From Fluctibacter corallii (GTDB lineage Bacteria > Pseudomonadota > Gammaproteobacteria > Enterobacterales > Alteromonadaceae): a stretch of DNA of 64,000 bases. This document shows, piece by piece, positions 8,496 to 17,983 of the stretch. The notes beneath the pieces are model-generated. The model did not search any database, was not told the origin of the DNA, and worked only from the letters and a program-made list of their open reading frames with translations. Position 1 is the first letter of the stretch; every line of letters begins with the position of its first letter. Position numbers and translations under genes: made by a program. The stretch spans positions 707,284 to 771,283 of the forward strand of contig NZ_JAOWKX010000001.1 of the NCBI RefSeq assembly GCF_025751585.1, in the 5' to 3' direction.

Positions 8496-8535
8496 AAAAT
8501 AAAAGCGATGCCGTTACACGCATCGCTTTTATTTT
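8496..8535. terminator. Bidirectional terminator between the metalloprotease gene and htpX
   Basis: A 16-bp near-palindrome (AAAATAAAAGCGATGC at 8496-8511, its inverse at 8520-8535) with an 8-nt loop sits between two convergent genes. Both outer ends are A/T tracts, so it should stop transcription from either side. Confidence 0.9.
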
Positions 8536-8557
8536 TGCTCACGCTCTTGTCGAGCAA

Positions 8558-9433
8558 TCAATCTTCCCCTCTTAACGCAGCAATACGCTTTTCCAGAGGT
8601 GGATGACTAGAAAACAACGCGTGAATTTTGCCTGCGCTAATCGCAAACGCTGCCATTTCGTCTGGCATCTGTGGCGCATTTTGATGTTGTTGCAAACGCG
8701 ACAGCGCCGCTGCCATATTTTGCTTCCCAGCTAGAGCCGCACCACCAGCATCAGCGCGATATTCTCGGTAGCGCGAGAACCACATAACAATCATCATCGC
8801 CAATACACCTAAAATAAGCTCAGCAACAATAGAGACAATCCAAAACGCGGGACCATGTCCACGCTCGACCTTGAAAACCACCCTATCAACCACGTGCCCA
8901 ATAACGCGAGACAAAAACACCACAAAGGTGTTCATCACACCTTGAAGCAGCGTCATTGTTACCATGTCACCGTTAGCCACATGGCTAACCTCATGAGCAA
9001 GTACAGCTTCCACTTCATTTTCGCGCATACTCTCAAGTAACCCCGTGCTCACGGCCACTAATGCATCATTTTTATTCCAACCAGTAGCAAAGGCATTTGG
9101 AGATGGATGCTGGAATATTCCAACTTCAGGCATGCCGATACCCGCCTGCGTTGCTTGGCGTTTGACGGTATCGACCAGCCACTTTTCTGTCGCATTAGTG
9201 GGCGACTGAATAACATGCACATTCATGGTTCTCTTTGCCATAAATTTAGACAGAAACAATGAGATCATTGCCCCACTAAAACCAATCACAGCAGAGTAAA
9301 CAAGTAATGCCTGTAAGTTTAGATCCACACCATTTTCAGCTAATAGTCCCTGAATTCCGAATAAGCTAAAGGTAATACTTAACAAGGCCATAATGGCAAT
9401 ATTAGTACCAATAAACAGCGCAATTCGCATCAT
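8558..9433 (-). CDS. htpX: Inner-membrane zinc protease HtpX
   Basis: HtpX is an inner-membrane M48 peptidase that clears misfolded membrane proteins. The 291-residue length matches the family. Two N-terminal membrane helices (about residues 5-25 and 42-62) precede the cytosolic catalytic part with HEVSH (H147, E148, H151), and two more hydrophobic helices follow (about 160-180 and 195-218). PSPNAFATG is also typical. The start MMRIALF matches known homologues. It is usually under heat-shock or envelope-stress control; no promoter was identified here. Confidence 0.95.
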   Translation of the reverse strand: MMRIALFIGTNIAIMALLSITFSLFGIQGLLAENGVDLNLQALLVYSAVIGFSGAMISLFLSKFMAKRTMNVHVIQSPTNATEKWLVDTVKRQATQAGIGMPEVGIFQHPSPNAFATGWNKNDALVAVSTGLLESMRENEVEAVLAHEVSHVANGDMVTMTLLQGVMNTFVVFLSRVIGHVVDRVVFKVERGHGPAFWIVSIVAELILGVLAMMIVMWFSRYREYRADAGGAALAGKQNMAAALSRLQQHQNAPQMPDEMAAFAISAGKIHALFSSHPPLEKRIAALRGED

Positions 9434-9568
9434 AGGTGCATTTCTCCCAATAAAGATTTAAGCATGTAGAAAATGGGGGCAATAGTATATCTAGACAAGT
9501 ACAGCGTAAGACTATTTAAACGTAAGTTCTGTATATTATGTCGCAAAACCTTCAAATTTATAGGAGCT

Positions 9569-9961
9569 TCAGTTGCTACCTTCGAGGCCTTGGTTTAGCC
9601 AACTCATGGCTGCTTTAATATCCTCAAAAAACGCCACTTCGCCTGAAATGAACCAGCCGCCCACTTTAGCAATACTGGATTGCCATTGCTTATGCCCGTA
9701 AATGGCGACTTTCTTAAACTCACTGCCGTGCTTAAGGATCATTTTAAAATCGTCCCACGCTGCGCGAAGCTCCCACCCTTCAAGTTCAGACGCATCAATT
9801 AACGCAAGTATCTCAGCATTTTTAACTCCTTTGAGGGCGCTGTCTATCATCGGCGTAATAGTTTGATAGTCTTCGTGAGTCAGCTTTCCAGTCACTTTTA
9901 AGGTCATATAGAACGTATTGCCAATACGTTCTATTCCAATTGATATGCCGTGTTTTTGCAT
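9569..9961 (-). CDS. SpoIIAA-like (STAS-fold) protein
   Basis: The 130-residue soluble protein has the SpoIIAA-like (DUF3478) pattern: an N-terminal strand with VTGKLTHEDY, a central LALIDASELEGWELRAAWDD, KKVAIYGHKQWQ and a C-terminal AAMSWL helix. Members are cytoplasmic, and their partners are mostly unknown. It begins 12 bp after the chemoreceptor gene and is very probably in the same transcript, which may hint at a signalling role. No phosphorylatable serine was assigned. Confidence 0.75.
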   Translation of the reverse strand: MQKHGISIGIERIGNTFYMTLKVTGKLTHEDYQTITPMIDSALKGVKNAEILALIDASELEGWELRAAWDDFKMILKHGSEFKKVAIYGHKQWQSSIAKVGGWFISGEVAFFEDIKAAMSWLNQGLEGSN

Positions 9962-9973
9962 CTGAGCTTTACT

Positions 9974-11896
9974 CTATTCCAGTGTAAACTGTTGCAAGGT
10001 TTTCGACAGCGTATTTACGTGCAACTTGAGGTCGTCACATAACGCTTCGCACTGTTTAATGTTATGGCTGGTACTGTGGGCAAAATCTGAAATCTCAGTA
10101 ATATTCTTGTTGATCTCTTCGGTTACCGTACTTTGCTCTTCGGTAGCGGCCGCAACAGAGATATTCGTGTTAGAAATATAGCTTATCTTCTCTGCCATTT
10201 TAGAAATGGTTTGACCGGTGATTTCAGCATTCGATACGCTCGACGCTGTTAATGCGCTGCCAGATTGAATCGCATTTACCGTCGTTTTAGCGCTATTATC
10301 AAGCTTCGAAATCATTTCATTAATTTCTTCTGTTGATTGGGCTGTGCGCTGCGCTAATGTTCTCACTTCATCAGCAACCACTGCAAATCCACGTCCCATT
10401 TCTCCTGCTCGGGCTGCCTCTATCGCGGCATTGAGTGCCAGCAAGTTGGTTTGCTCCGAGATACCTTTAATCACATCCAGTACCGAGCTGATTGATTGAA
10501 TCTCACTCGCTAGCGTTTCAACCGATTCCACAGAGCTGTCCATTGCAGACTTTAAATGACCAATGTCTTTTACGGTGCTATTCACCACTTTCAAACCCGT
10601 TGCAGATTCGCTCTCGGCTTCTTGTGACAATGCTGCCGCATCACTGGCATTTTTAGCAATTTCTTGTACTGTTGCCCCCATCTCATTCACCGCCGTCGCG
10701 ACCATTTCTGTGCCTTGTTGCTGTTGTGAGGTCTTCTGAGCCGCGTCTCCCATCAATTGGTTAACGGTATTGGTGGCATCATCTATCTGTCGAGATGCAT
10801 CTCGAATTTCAAGACAAATTCGCTGAAGTTTAGCGATAAACAAATTAACGTTTTCAGCCAGTTCGCCAATTTCCTGCTGCCCTGAAATAGGTAAACGTGC
10901 AGTGAGATCACCGCCTCTTTGACTAATGTCATAAATCGCTTTAGATACACGACGAATAGGATCAACAATCTGTTTTGACAACACTGCCACCACGGCAATA
11001 AAGATGGCAGCAATCAAAATGATGATCACCAAATTGCTAATAAGGGTTTGATTCAAGTCTTTGTATAATTCTGCTTTACTCAGCTCAGCAACCAAGTACC
11101 AATCTAGACTCTTTAATCTAAGGGATGCGACGATAAAGCCCTCGCCTTCGCGTTCAAATTCGTCAATTTTAATGACATTACTTTGAATCAAAGTACGACC
11201 AATATCATCCGATCCTACCAGGCTCGATAACATCGCACCAACGGCTTCCTTATCTTTATGGAGCATGACCTTGCCTTCTTTATTTACCAAATATACATGG
11301 CCTTTTTCACCAATGCGAAAGCCTCGAATTAGCTCTGTCATGCCCGCCAGCGAACGGCCAATCCCTCCAACTGCTACCGGTTTGTCATTCATTTTAACCG
11401 TGTAGTTAATAAAGACAGCAGCTTGTCCTGTAGACTGATCAACATCAACACTCAGCCCATAAGGCACTCCTGAATTGAGGAAGTTGTAAAACCATTGGTC
11501 ACGCTCAGCTGAGGGAGACAATTTTTTTAAAACGCCATCCACGTTGTAATAGTTGTTACTTACAGACGATACAATAAACGCCGTAATCGCATTGTTTTCC
11601 TTTTTAATTTTAGATAAATAGCGAGTTACGCTGTTTAATCTATCTTGCGGTTCACCTTCTTCCACCCAGTCAAGAATATAGGTATTTTCTGCAATGGATT
11701 TAGAAATGATCAGCGATTCTTGCAGTTCAAGTTCAATGGCATTCCGGAGTCGTTCAAGTGTTGACGGCAACTCTCGGTCGATGAGTCGCCCGTCAATCAA
11801 GGAACGCAAACTAAAGGTAAAGTACAAGGTACTTATAAACAGCGGAATAAGAATGGCCGCGGTCATGCTGATAATTAATAGTGTGCGTAACTTCAT
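9974..11896 (-). CDS. Methyl-accepting chemotaxis protein with a Cache-type sensor
   Basis: This is a 640-residue class I chemoreceptor. A first membrane helix (about residues 6-28) precedes a large periplasmic domain (about 30-280) with Cache-like features (GYxVN-like [14 protein letters not shown] and [12 protein letters not shown]). A second helix (about 284-306) leads to a HAMP segment ([20 protein letters not shown]) and the cytoplasmic signalling domain, whose hairpin tip contains [11 protein letters not shown]. The ligand is unknown. The neighbouring outer-membrane channel gene upstream (43 bp) and the SpoIIAA-like gene downstream (12 bp) suggest one operon. Confidence 0.93.
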   Translation of the reverse strand: MKLRTLLIISMTAAILIPLFISTLYFTFSLRSLIDGRLIDRELPSTLERLRNAIELELQESLIISKSIAENTYILDWVEEGEPQDRLNSVTRYLSKIKKENNAITAFIVSSVSNNYYNVDGVLKKLSPSAERDQWFYNFLNSGVPYGLSVDVDQSTGQAAVFINYTVKMNDKPVAVGGIGRSLAGMTELIRGFRIGEKGHVYLVNKEGKVMLHKDKEAVGAMLSSLVGSDDIGRTLIQSNVIKIDEFEREGEGFIVASLRLKSLDWYLVAELSKAELYKDLNQTLISNLVIIILIAAIFIAVVAVLSKQIVDPIRRVSKAIYDISQRGGDLTARLPISGQQEIGELAENVNLFIAKLQRICLEIRDASRQIDDATNTVNQLMGDAAQKTSQQQQGTEMVATAVNEMGATVQEIAKNASDAAALSQEAESESATGLKVVNSTVKDIGHLKSAMDSSVESVETLASEIQSISSVLDVIKGISEQTNLLALNAAIEAARAGEMGRGFAVVADEVRTLAQRTAQSTEEINEMISKLDNSAKTTVNAIQSGSALTASSVSNAEITGQTISKMAEKISYISNTNISVAAATEEQSTVTEEINKNITEISDFAHSTSHNIKQCEALCDDLKLHVNTLSKTLQQFTLE

Positions 11897-11939
11897 CCTG
11901 AAAACTCCTAAAATAATAAACGTTGGTTAGTCGAAGCGA

Positions 11940-12740
11940 CTAAAGGCGCCAAACTAACAACAGCTGCACTGCACTTTCATCAGTAGAGTCATCTCCTAAC
12001 TTATTTCGCCAATACTGATATTCAATCCCCGCATAAATCGTATCTTTGCGATCAAAAATCGCGTGGCCTATATCCCATCTAAACTGTGGCTGGGCAAGTA
12101 TCCAGTGGCTAACTTTTCCACCGAATTCATTGTCACGACTTCCAATGTATTCAGCGTGTCCTGTGATACTGAAATGTTGGCTTCCCACCGTAAATGGGTA
12201 ATCCCAGTTAACATCAAACATGTAGCTATTATCTTCTGTCGGCGCTCCCCCTCTGGTAACACCGTCGCTGTCATCAAAATAGGCCGTGACATCCAAATTT
12301 AAAAATGCAAAGCCCGGCGCATCCATCGAAAACCGCACGCCAGGAAGATATTTTTTCACCTTTGCATCACCCGAAAAGTTGCCCCCCATTAACAGGCCGA
12401 TATCGCGTACGGGGCCAAATCCAACGTTATTTCCCGTCATTTTTGACAGGCTGAAATTCAAGTACACTTCGGCGTAAAAATCGGTGTCATTGAATCCATC
12501 TTCTTCATCATCGTCTATATAATCTACAAAAAAGAAATTGTCACCGTAATCCCATCCACTGGCATGTTGCAATGTAATCACCGTCGTATCCGCATCGGTC
12601 ACACCATTTTGAGCAAAAATCGGCACATCTAATGTTCCGCGCTGATAATGCACTTCCGTTGTACTCCAGTTAGCAGCCATTAAAGAAAAAGAAGAAAACA
12701 TTGCACCAATACAAACAGGTATTGTGAATAGTCGAATCAT
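11940..12740 (-). CDS. Tsx-like outer-membrane channel protein
   Basis: The protein has a signal peptide (MIRLFTIPVCIGAMFSSFSLMA) and then alternating amphipathic strands ending in VQLLLVWRL, as in outer-membrane barrels. The opening ANWSTTEVHYQRG, followed by HASGWDYGDNFFFVD, is typical of the nucleoside-specific channel (Tsx) family. I set the start at 12740, where GGAGC precedes the ATG and the signal peptide begins; the frame is open to 12809. The mature part has about 245 residues. Passive entry of nucleosides or another small solute is the likely role, but the solute is not shown. It leads the chemoreceptor gene. Confidence 0.8.
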   Translation of the reverse strand: MIRLFTIPVCIGAMFSSFSLMAANWSTTEVHYQRGTLDVPIFAQNGVTDADTTVITLQHASGWDYGDNFFFVDYIDDDEEDGFNDTDFYAEVYLNFSLSKMTGNNVGFGPVRDIGLLMGGNFSGDAKVKKYLPGVRFSMDAPGFAFLNLDVTAYFDDSDGVTRGGAPTEDNSYMFDVNWDYPFTVGSQHFSITGHAEYIGSRDNEFGGKVSHWILAQPQFRWDIGHAIFDRKDTIYAGIEYQYWRNKLGDDSTDESAVQLLLVWRL

Positions 12741-13373
12741 TATTGCTCCAGCGTGTTGTGTGTGAGGTAGTGTGTATTGTTTTGTAACGCTAATTTGGCT
12801 TGTACCCATCTAGCATTAACTAAAAACTAAATATAGTTGATAAACAACGTGTTACCAGAACTTTTAAAAGAAAAAAGAAGATTATTGAAAAAGGCACTAA
12901 GAGAAGCGCTTGTAGTCGATATGGTCTATTACAAAGCACCTTGCATTAAATAAAAAAAGACCGAAATCAGCATACTCCATGGCGTTGGTTATTTACGTCC
13001 TGAATAACCTGTCGTTCCATCTCTGTCTTCCTGACAGTCATATCATCCCGATATGGTGTCACTGATATCCCTTGGAAAAAAATACTGCTCACGCAGTCCA
13101 TTGCATATCAGTCACGTTCGCCCTTATCCTGTCGCATACTGTTTCGGCTCACATACAAACATGGTCGCTAAACATAGTCACATTGTTACATGTGCGATTA
13201 TGTAGTGAGGCGACGCAGAAACATCTCTCACTAAAAATAAATAAAATTCGAAATAAAAAGCACAAAATTATTTTTATGCTTTAAAAACAAAATCTTACGC
13301 CAAACAAAAGTATGAAATTTAAACGTAATGTGAAACCACTTTTTGAAATGAGACGCCCTAACTAAACGGAGCT
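12741..13373. other. Gene-free interval of about 630 bp
   Basis: No convincing gene is seen. A short open frame at 13072-13284 lacks a good ribosome-binding site and any family pattern. The interval contains a small palindrome (CATATC at 13039-13044, GATATG at 13050-13055) and an A+T-rich stretch at 13220-13320. It should hold the promoter of the Tsx-like gene at its left end and the 3' end of the GST transcript at its right end. Confidence 0.5.
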
Positions 13374-13946
13374 TTAATCTGGTGAGGTTGCCAATACCTC
13401 AGATCTTTCACTATTGGCTGACATAAAACGAACCAACGCAGGATGCTGGGTGTAATCGTAAAGATTTCGAAAACGCATCCAATCTACCAATGCGTACAGA
13501 GAAATCGCAGGATAATTCCACTCATCAAAGTCACCGTTATCGATTTGCTCACATATTTGTGCAAACGAGGTCGCAAACCGCTCTCGCTGAATATTGAAAT
13601 ACATAGCATCTTGCGAGGTATCAATGTTAGACAGCGATAGAATGAACATATTTACCCCCGCATCGTTAAGCGAATCTAATACGGTTAATTGATTTTCTTG
13701 ATACCAATTCAAGATGGGATAATTCAACTTTTCGGTGAGGTAACGAAAAATCACCCGCGAGTCTAAAATCATGTCTCCGTCGTCCTCAAGCATGGGAATC
13801 TTTAAAGTTGGATTCTTTTGCTTTAATAACTCACGGTCTGCATCTTCAAAAATCTTCATGTTAACGAATTCGTGTTCAACGTTATGTAACCACATTCTGA
13901 GACGGCGTACGTAAGGAGAAGTGGTTGATCCGTAGAGTGTAAACAT
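13374..13946 (-). CDS. Glutathione S-transferase family protein
   Basis: The 190-residue cytoplasmic protein has a thioredoxin-fold N-terminal domain (FTLYGSTTSPYVRRLRM, where Ser/Thr stands at the catalytic position). The glutathione-binding LKIPMLEDDG with the cis-Pro and DSRVIFRYL follow, and then an all-helical C-terminal domain. This is the usual GST layout, slightly shorter than the common 200-220 residues. No substrate can be named. It is probably a single-gene unit. Confidence 0.85.
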   Translation of the reverse strand: MFTLYGSTTSPYVRRLRMWLHNVEHEFVNMKIFEDADRELLKQKNPTLKIPMLEDDGDMILDSRVIFRYLTEKLNYPILNWYQENQLTVLDSLNDAGVNMFILSLSNIDTSQDAMYFNIQRERFATSFAQICEQIDNGDFDEWNYPAISLYALVDWMRFRNLYDYTQHPALVRFMSANSERSEVLATSPD

Positions 13947-14063
13947 GGTTAGCCTCCTGCACTCAAATTGAAAAATCTAACACCTTCCTCTCAGTTAATA
14001 AGAAAGGAATGTGTGTCAGCATAGCAAAATGCATGCGTGCTGTGAGTGATTTGTAAGGATAAT

Positions 14064-14816
14064 TTATGGCGCAATTAAATCTGTGCGTGATTGAGGATAA
14101 GACTGTGCAGGTGCAGGAATAGCGTATTGTAAACGCAATGCATGCAAAACCCCTTCGGTTTCTAAGGCGTTAAGTGTTTGAGTCAGCGCAGGTACTAAAT
14201 GCGCGAAGCGCTCGTTGACATAGTGAAAATCAGGGTACACTGCAAGGGTTCGTCTCACCCAGTGTTTACCATAGCCAGCTAGATCGTCTGGGATCAGCGG
14301 TTCAGACATGACTGCCGCTTGCACTTTTTGCTCTTTCAATAGATTTAAAGCCTGCTGAAAATGCGTAACTTCAAGCACATTCGCAGATAACGCTGTATGG
14401 GCTCGAAATACAGTAAACCCTTCAAAGCCACGTGCGACGGCTAGATCCGCTAACTCACTGACATGGCATTCGCCACACAAGCGTGTATCTGCCAGTATCA
14501 CCAATTTGAAATCAAATAAAACAAAAGGTACTTTCACCAGCCCTTCATATTTATCTGCAACGTGGGCAATACGAGCGCGCAAGCCATCTAGCCGCCCTTT
14601 ATCTGCCTCAATAAAACTGCGTGCCAGCGGTACATGCCGATACACAACTTCATAGCCAATGCGCTGATAAGCTCGCTCTAGTACCGCTTGAACAAAGCGT
14701 GCCTCTGGTGAATCTCCCGGCCCTTCTAGCTCAATAACGCGCGCATGAGACAGAAAAGGTACAAAACATATCAACAATAAAACGACGATGCGCCTTAACT
14801 GCGACGCTAAAATCAT
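14064..14816 (-). CDS. Periplasmic substrate-binding-protein-like protein (family 3 fold)
   Basis: A signal peptide (MILASQLRRIVVLLLICF to SHAR) precedes about 225 residues resembling amino-acid-type periplasmic binding proteins: an opening strand VIELEGPGDS, VYRHVPLARSFIEADKGRLDGL, and QQALNLLKEQKVQAAVMS. No ABC permease or ATPase is adjacent. Instead it begins 2 bp after the stop of the RND pump gene, so it is the last gene of an adaptor-pump-binding-protein operon. Two cysteines in CGEC form a CxxC that could be redox-active or structural. Ligand unknown. Confidence 0.72.
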   Translation of the reverse strand: MILASQLRRIVVLLLICFVPFLSHARVIELEGPGDSPEARFVQAVLERAYQRIGYEVVYRHVPLARSFIEADKGRLDGLRARIAHVADKYEGLVKVPFVLFDFKLVILADTRLCGECHVSELADLAVARGFEGFTVFRAHTALSANVLEVTHFQQALNLLKEQKVQAAVMSEPLIPDDLAGYGKHWVRRTLAVYPDFHYVNERFAHLVPALTQTLNALETEGVLHALRLQYAIPAPAQSYPQSRTDLIAP

Positions 14817-14818
14817 GC

Positions 14819-17800
14819 CTATCCATTCAAGTTCACTACCTTGGCGTCTATTGTACCAGCGTCGATATGTTGTTCGATGTCTTTCTTAGACATTTTTCGC
14901 ATGTCTTTTTTCGCTTTTAACGCCAATAGACATGGGGTTAATACCAATGTCAGAAGGGTTGCAAACGCAAGCCCACCCGCAACGGCCGTTGCTAACTGTG
15001 ACCACCACTGCGTAGACGGACCGCCAAATTCAATATTGCGTTTAATAAAATCGATATTCACCTCTGCCACCATGGGCATTAACCCCAATATCGTGGTTAC
15101 CGTGGTCATCAGTACAGGCCGCAAGCGCTGAGCGCCTGTGCGCAGAATTGCTTCAAAAGGTGGGCAACCTTCTTTACGCAAAATATTGTAGGTGTCAATA
15201 AGCACAATATTGTTGTTTACAACGATTCCCGCCAACGCAATCACACCGATACCCGACATAACAATACCAAAGGGTTTTTGGAATAGAATTAATCCAAGAA
15301 ACACGCCCACCGTTGAAAACAAGACTGCGCTTAAAATTAAGAACGCTTGATAAAAACTATTAAATTGAGTGACTAGAATGATTGCCATTACAAACAAGGC
15401 CACCATAAAGGCATTCATAAGAAACACCTCTGACTCTTCCTGCTGTTCATTTTGCCCTTTGATCGCCACATTAACACGCGGATCTAACCCCAGTTCAGGA
15501 AACATAGTTTGTAGCTCAGGGAGTACTTTGCTCAGTTGCTCTCCTGGAATCATATTCGCATCAACACGAAGTACGCGCTCACTGTCTATATGACGAATCA
15601 AATCTGTTTTAGGTTTCGCTTCTCGTTCAACAAAATTAGACACGGGCACTAAGCCATACTGAGTTTTAACGCGAAGTCTGTCTAACTGATCGATATAACG
15701 TTCATCCTCTGGGTAACGCACGCGAATATCCAGCTCATCATCAACATCGTCTGGTCGATACTCACCAATCTTCAATCCCGTCGTTATAAACTGAACGGTG
15801 TTTCCTAGCAGTGTGGCGTCAGCACCGAAGCGCGCAGCATCATCGCGATTAACCTTAAGTTGCCATTCAATTCCTGGTTTGGGTGCCGTATCACTAATCG
15901 CCATAAATGCGCCGTGAGACTCTAAGGCACCACGAATTTTCAGTGCAGCCTCGTCTAATAATTCAGGAAAACGCGAAGACAGCTGAATTTGCAAATCCTT
16001 TCCTGATTGAGGTCCATCTTGATCAGGGCTAATTTCGATGTCTAATCCCGGCATATGCGCCAAGCGTTCTTCGACTTCCGCTAATACTTCATCAGAATGA
16101 CGGCGGTACTGCCAATCGACCAAATTCAATCGCAGATAGCCAATTTGATCTTGTCCTCCGGTGCGCGCATAGAGGGTCTCGACTTCATCCATATCCATTA
16201 CTCTAGCCTCGACCTGCTGCATCAATGCATCTTTTTCATAAATGGATAAATCGCCCGTTGTATGAACATTGATATTGACACCGGGACTGTCGACATGAGG
16301 GAAAAACTCCACACCCAATCCGGAATTTGCGTAGGCGGTAATGGTGAGAAACGCGATAATCAATGCGCTTGCCAGCACCTTCCATGGATGTTGTATAGCG
16401 ACAGCCAGCATACGCACATACTTTCCAGTAAAACCTTTGAGCGTGGTGATATCGCCTTCCTCTGACTGCAGCATTTGTTGTCGATCTTCTTCAGACACCC
16501 ATCTGGCTTTGCCAAACACCGTTCCCAGCGTCGGCACAAAAATTAATGCCATTAATAGCGACGCTGATAGCACGGCAATCAGGGTGAAAGGCAGGTATTT
16601 CATAAACTCGCCCATCATACCTGGCCAGAACATTAAGGGGGCGAATGCCGCAAGCGTCGTTGCAGTTGAAGCTATAATGGGCCATGCCATGCGCTGCGCA
16701 GCTTTCGCGTAAGCTTCGCGTCTGGCCATGCCTTCACTCATACAGCGATCAGCAAATTCGGTGACAACAATCGCGCCGTCCACGAGCATGCCCACCGCCA
16801 TAATTAAAGAAAATAGTACCACCATATTCAGGGTATACCCGAACATAGAAATGATTAGAATGCCCGTTAAAAAAGATCCGGGAATGGCAATTCCCACTAA
16901 CGCCGCAGTGCGAACACCTAAAATCGCCACAATGACAATTGCCACCAGCAATACCGCACTCGACACATTGTTTTGCAGATCAGACAACATCATATTGACG
17001 TCTTTGGTTTGATCGCCCGTAAAGGTTACCGACATAGTCGCAGGCCAGATAGGTGAAGACTGCGCGTCTAGAACCAGTGCTTTTACCTCGTCGACAGTTG
17101 CAATAATATTTTCACCCGGCCGCTTTTTTACTTCTAATGAAACGGAAGGCTGCCCATCGAGGCGAGCAAAACTGCTCGGGTCTTTGTAGGCCCGTCGCAC
17201 CGTTGCCACATCACCAAAGGTGATGACCTTATCACCATCAACTTTAACGGGCTGCTCCATCACATCTTTCACACTCTCGAACACAGATGGCACTTTTACG
17301 GCAAAACTGCCTTTGCCCGTATCCATCGTTCCCGCTGGTACTAAACGGTTATTTCTTGAGAGCAGATTAAAAATATCGTTTTGATCAAGCCCGTATGACT
17401 CCATCAGTAGCGGATCGACAATAATTTCAACGATATCTTCTCTATCGCCACCAATTTCAACTTCAAGAATGGATTTAAGGCCTTCAATTTGCTTTTTCAG
17501 CTCACGAGCGGCTGTCACTAATGCACGTTCACTTACCGCACCAGACAGCACCACCGTAATTGCAGCCTGCTCGCCCGCCATAGTCACTTCATGGATGGTT
17601 GGTTCTTCAGTTTCTGACGGAAGCTCGGCACGAGCGACGGTGACCTTATCTCTCACATCAGCAAGCGCACGATTCGAGTCAAAACCGGCAATGAATTCTA
17701 ATGTGACACTAGCGAACCCCTCACCTGCTGTAGCAGTCATCTCTTTAATGCCTTCAATGGCCCTTAACTCGCGCTCCATAGGCTTGACCAGCATTCTCTC

Positions 17801-17980
17801 TGCATCCTCAGGAGAGATTCCATCATGCACAATAGAGACATAAATGAATGGAATCGGTACATCTGGATTCGATTCTTTGGGTATATTGATGTAAGTCACT
17901 GTGCCAGAAATAATGAGCAATAAGAAAACCATTAACACAGTACGGGTGCGCATTAACGCGGCGTAGATCATGCTAGACAT
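14819..17980 (-). CDS. RND efflux pump inner-membrane subunit (HAE1-like)
   Basis: The 1053-residue protein has the AcrB-type layout: a first helix at about residues 10-28, two large periplasmic loops and two blocks of membrane helices. Helix 4 reads MLVDGAIVVTEFADR, so only one of the usual two aspartates of the proton relay is kept. Helix 10 shows AGIVVNNNIVLIDTYN, where AcrB has a lysine. Both traits occur in a branch distinct from AcrB, so the substrate should not be assumed to be drugs. It probably works with the adaptor encoded 3 bp upstream and an outer-membrane TolC-type protein that is not in this window. Confidence 0.93.
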   Translation of the reverse strand: MSSMIYAALMRTRTVLMVFLLLIISGTVTYINIPKESNPDVPIPFIYVSIVHDGISPEDAERMLVKPMERELRAIEGIKEMTATAGEGFASVTLEFIAGFDSNRALADVRDKVTVARAELPSETEEPTIHEVTMAGEQAAITVVLSGAVSERALVTAARELKKQIEGLKSILEVEIGGDREDIVEIIVDPLLMESYGLDQNDIFNLLSRNNRLVPAGTMDTGKGSFAVKVPSVFESVKDVMEQPVKVDGDKVITFGDVATVRRAYKDPSSFARLDGQPSVSLEVKKRPGENIIATVDEVKALVLDAQSSPIWPATMSVTFTGDQTKDVNMMLSDLQNNVSSAVLLVAIVIVAILGVRTAALVGIAIPGSFLTGILIISMFGYTLNMVVLFSLIMAVGMLVDGAIVVTEFADRCMSEGMARREAYAKAAQRMAWPIIASTATTLAAFAPLMFWPGMMGEFMKYLPFTLIAVLSASLLMALIFVPTLGTVFGKARWVSEEDRQQMLQSEEGDITTLKGFTGKYVRMLAVAIQHPWKVLASALIIAFLTITAYANSGLGVEFFPHVDSPGVNINVHTTGDLSIYEKDALMQQVEARVMDMDEVETLYARTGGQDQIGYLRLNLVDWQYRRHSDEVLAEVEERLAHMPGLDIEISPDQDGPQSGKDLQIQLSSRFPELLDEAALKIRGALESHGAFMAISDTAPKPGIEWQLKVNRDDAARFGADATLLGNTVQFITTGLKIGEYRPDDVDDELDIRVRYPEDERYIDQLDRLRVKTQYGLVPVSNFVEREAKPKTDLIRHIDSERVLRVDANMIPGEQLSKVLPELQTMFPELGLDPRVNVAIKGQNEQQEESEVFLMNAFMVALFVMAIILVTQFNSFYQAFLILSAVLFSTVGVFLGLILFQKPFGIVMSGIGVIALAGIVVNNNIVLIDTYNILRKEGCPPFEAILRTGAQRLRPVLMTTVTTILGLMPMVAEVNIDFIKRNIEFGGPSTQWWSQLATAVAGGLAFATLLTLVLTPCLLALKAKKDMRKMSKKDIEQHIDAGTIDAKVVNLNG

Positions 17981-17983
17981 TTA

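Noticed and set aside
13072..13284. 70-codon open frame in the gap upstream of the Tsx-like gene
   Set aside because: No ribosome-binding site, no recognisable family, and odd composition; not supported.
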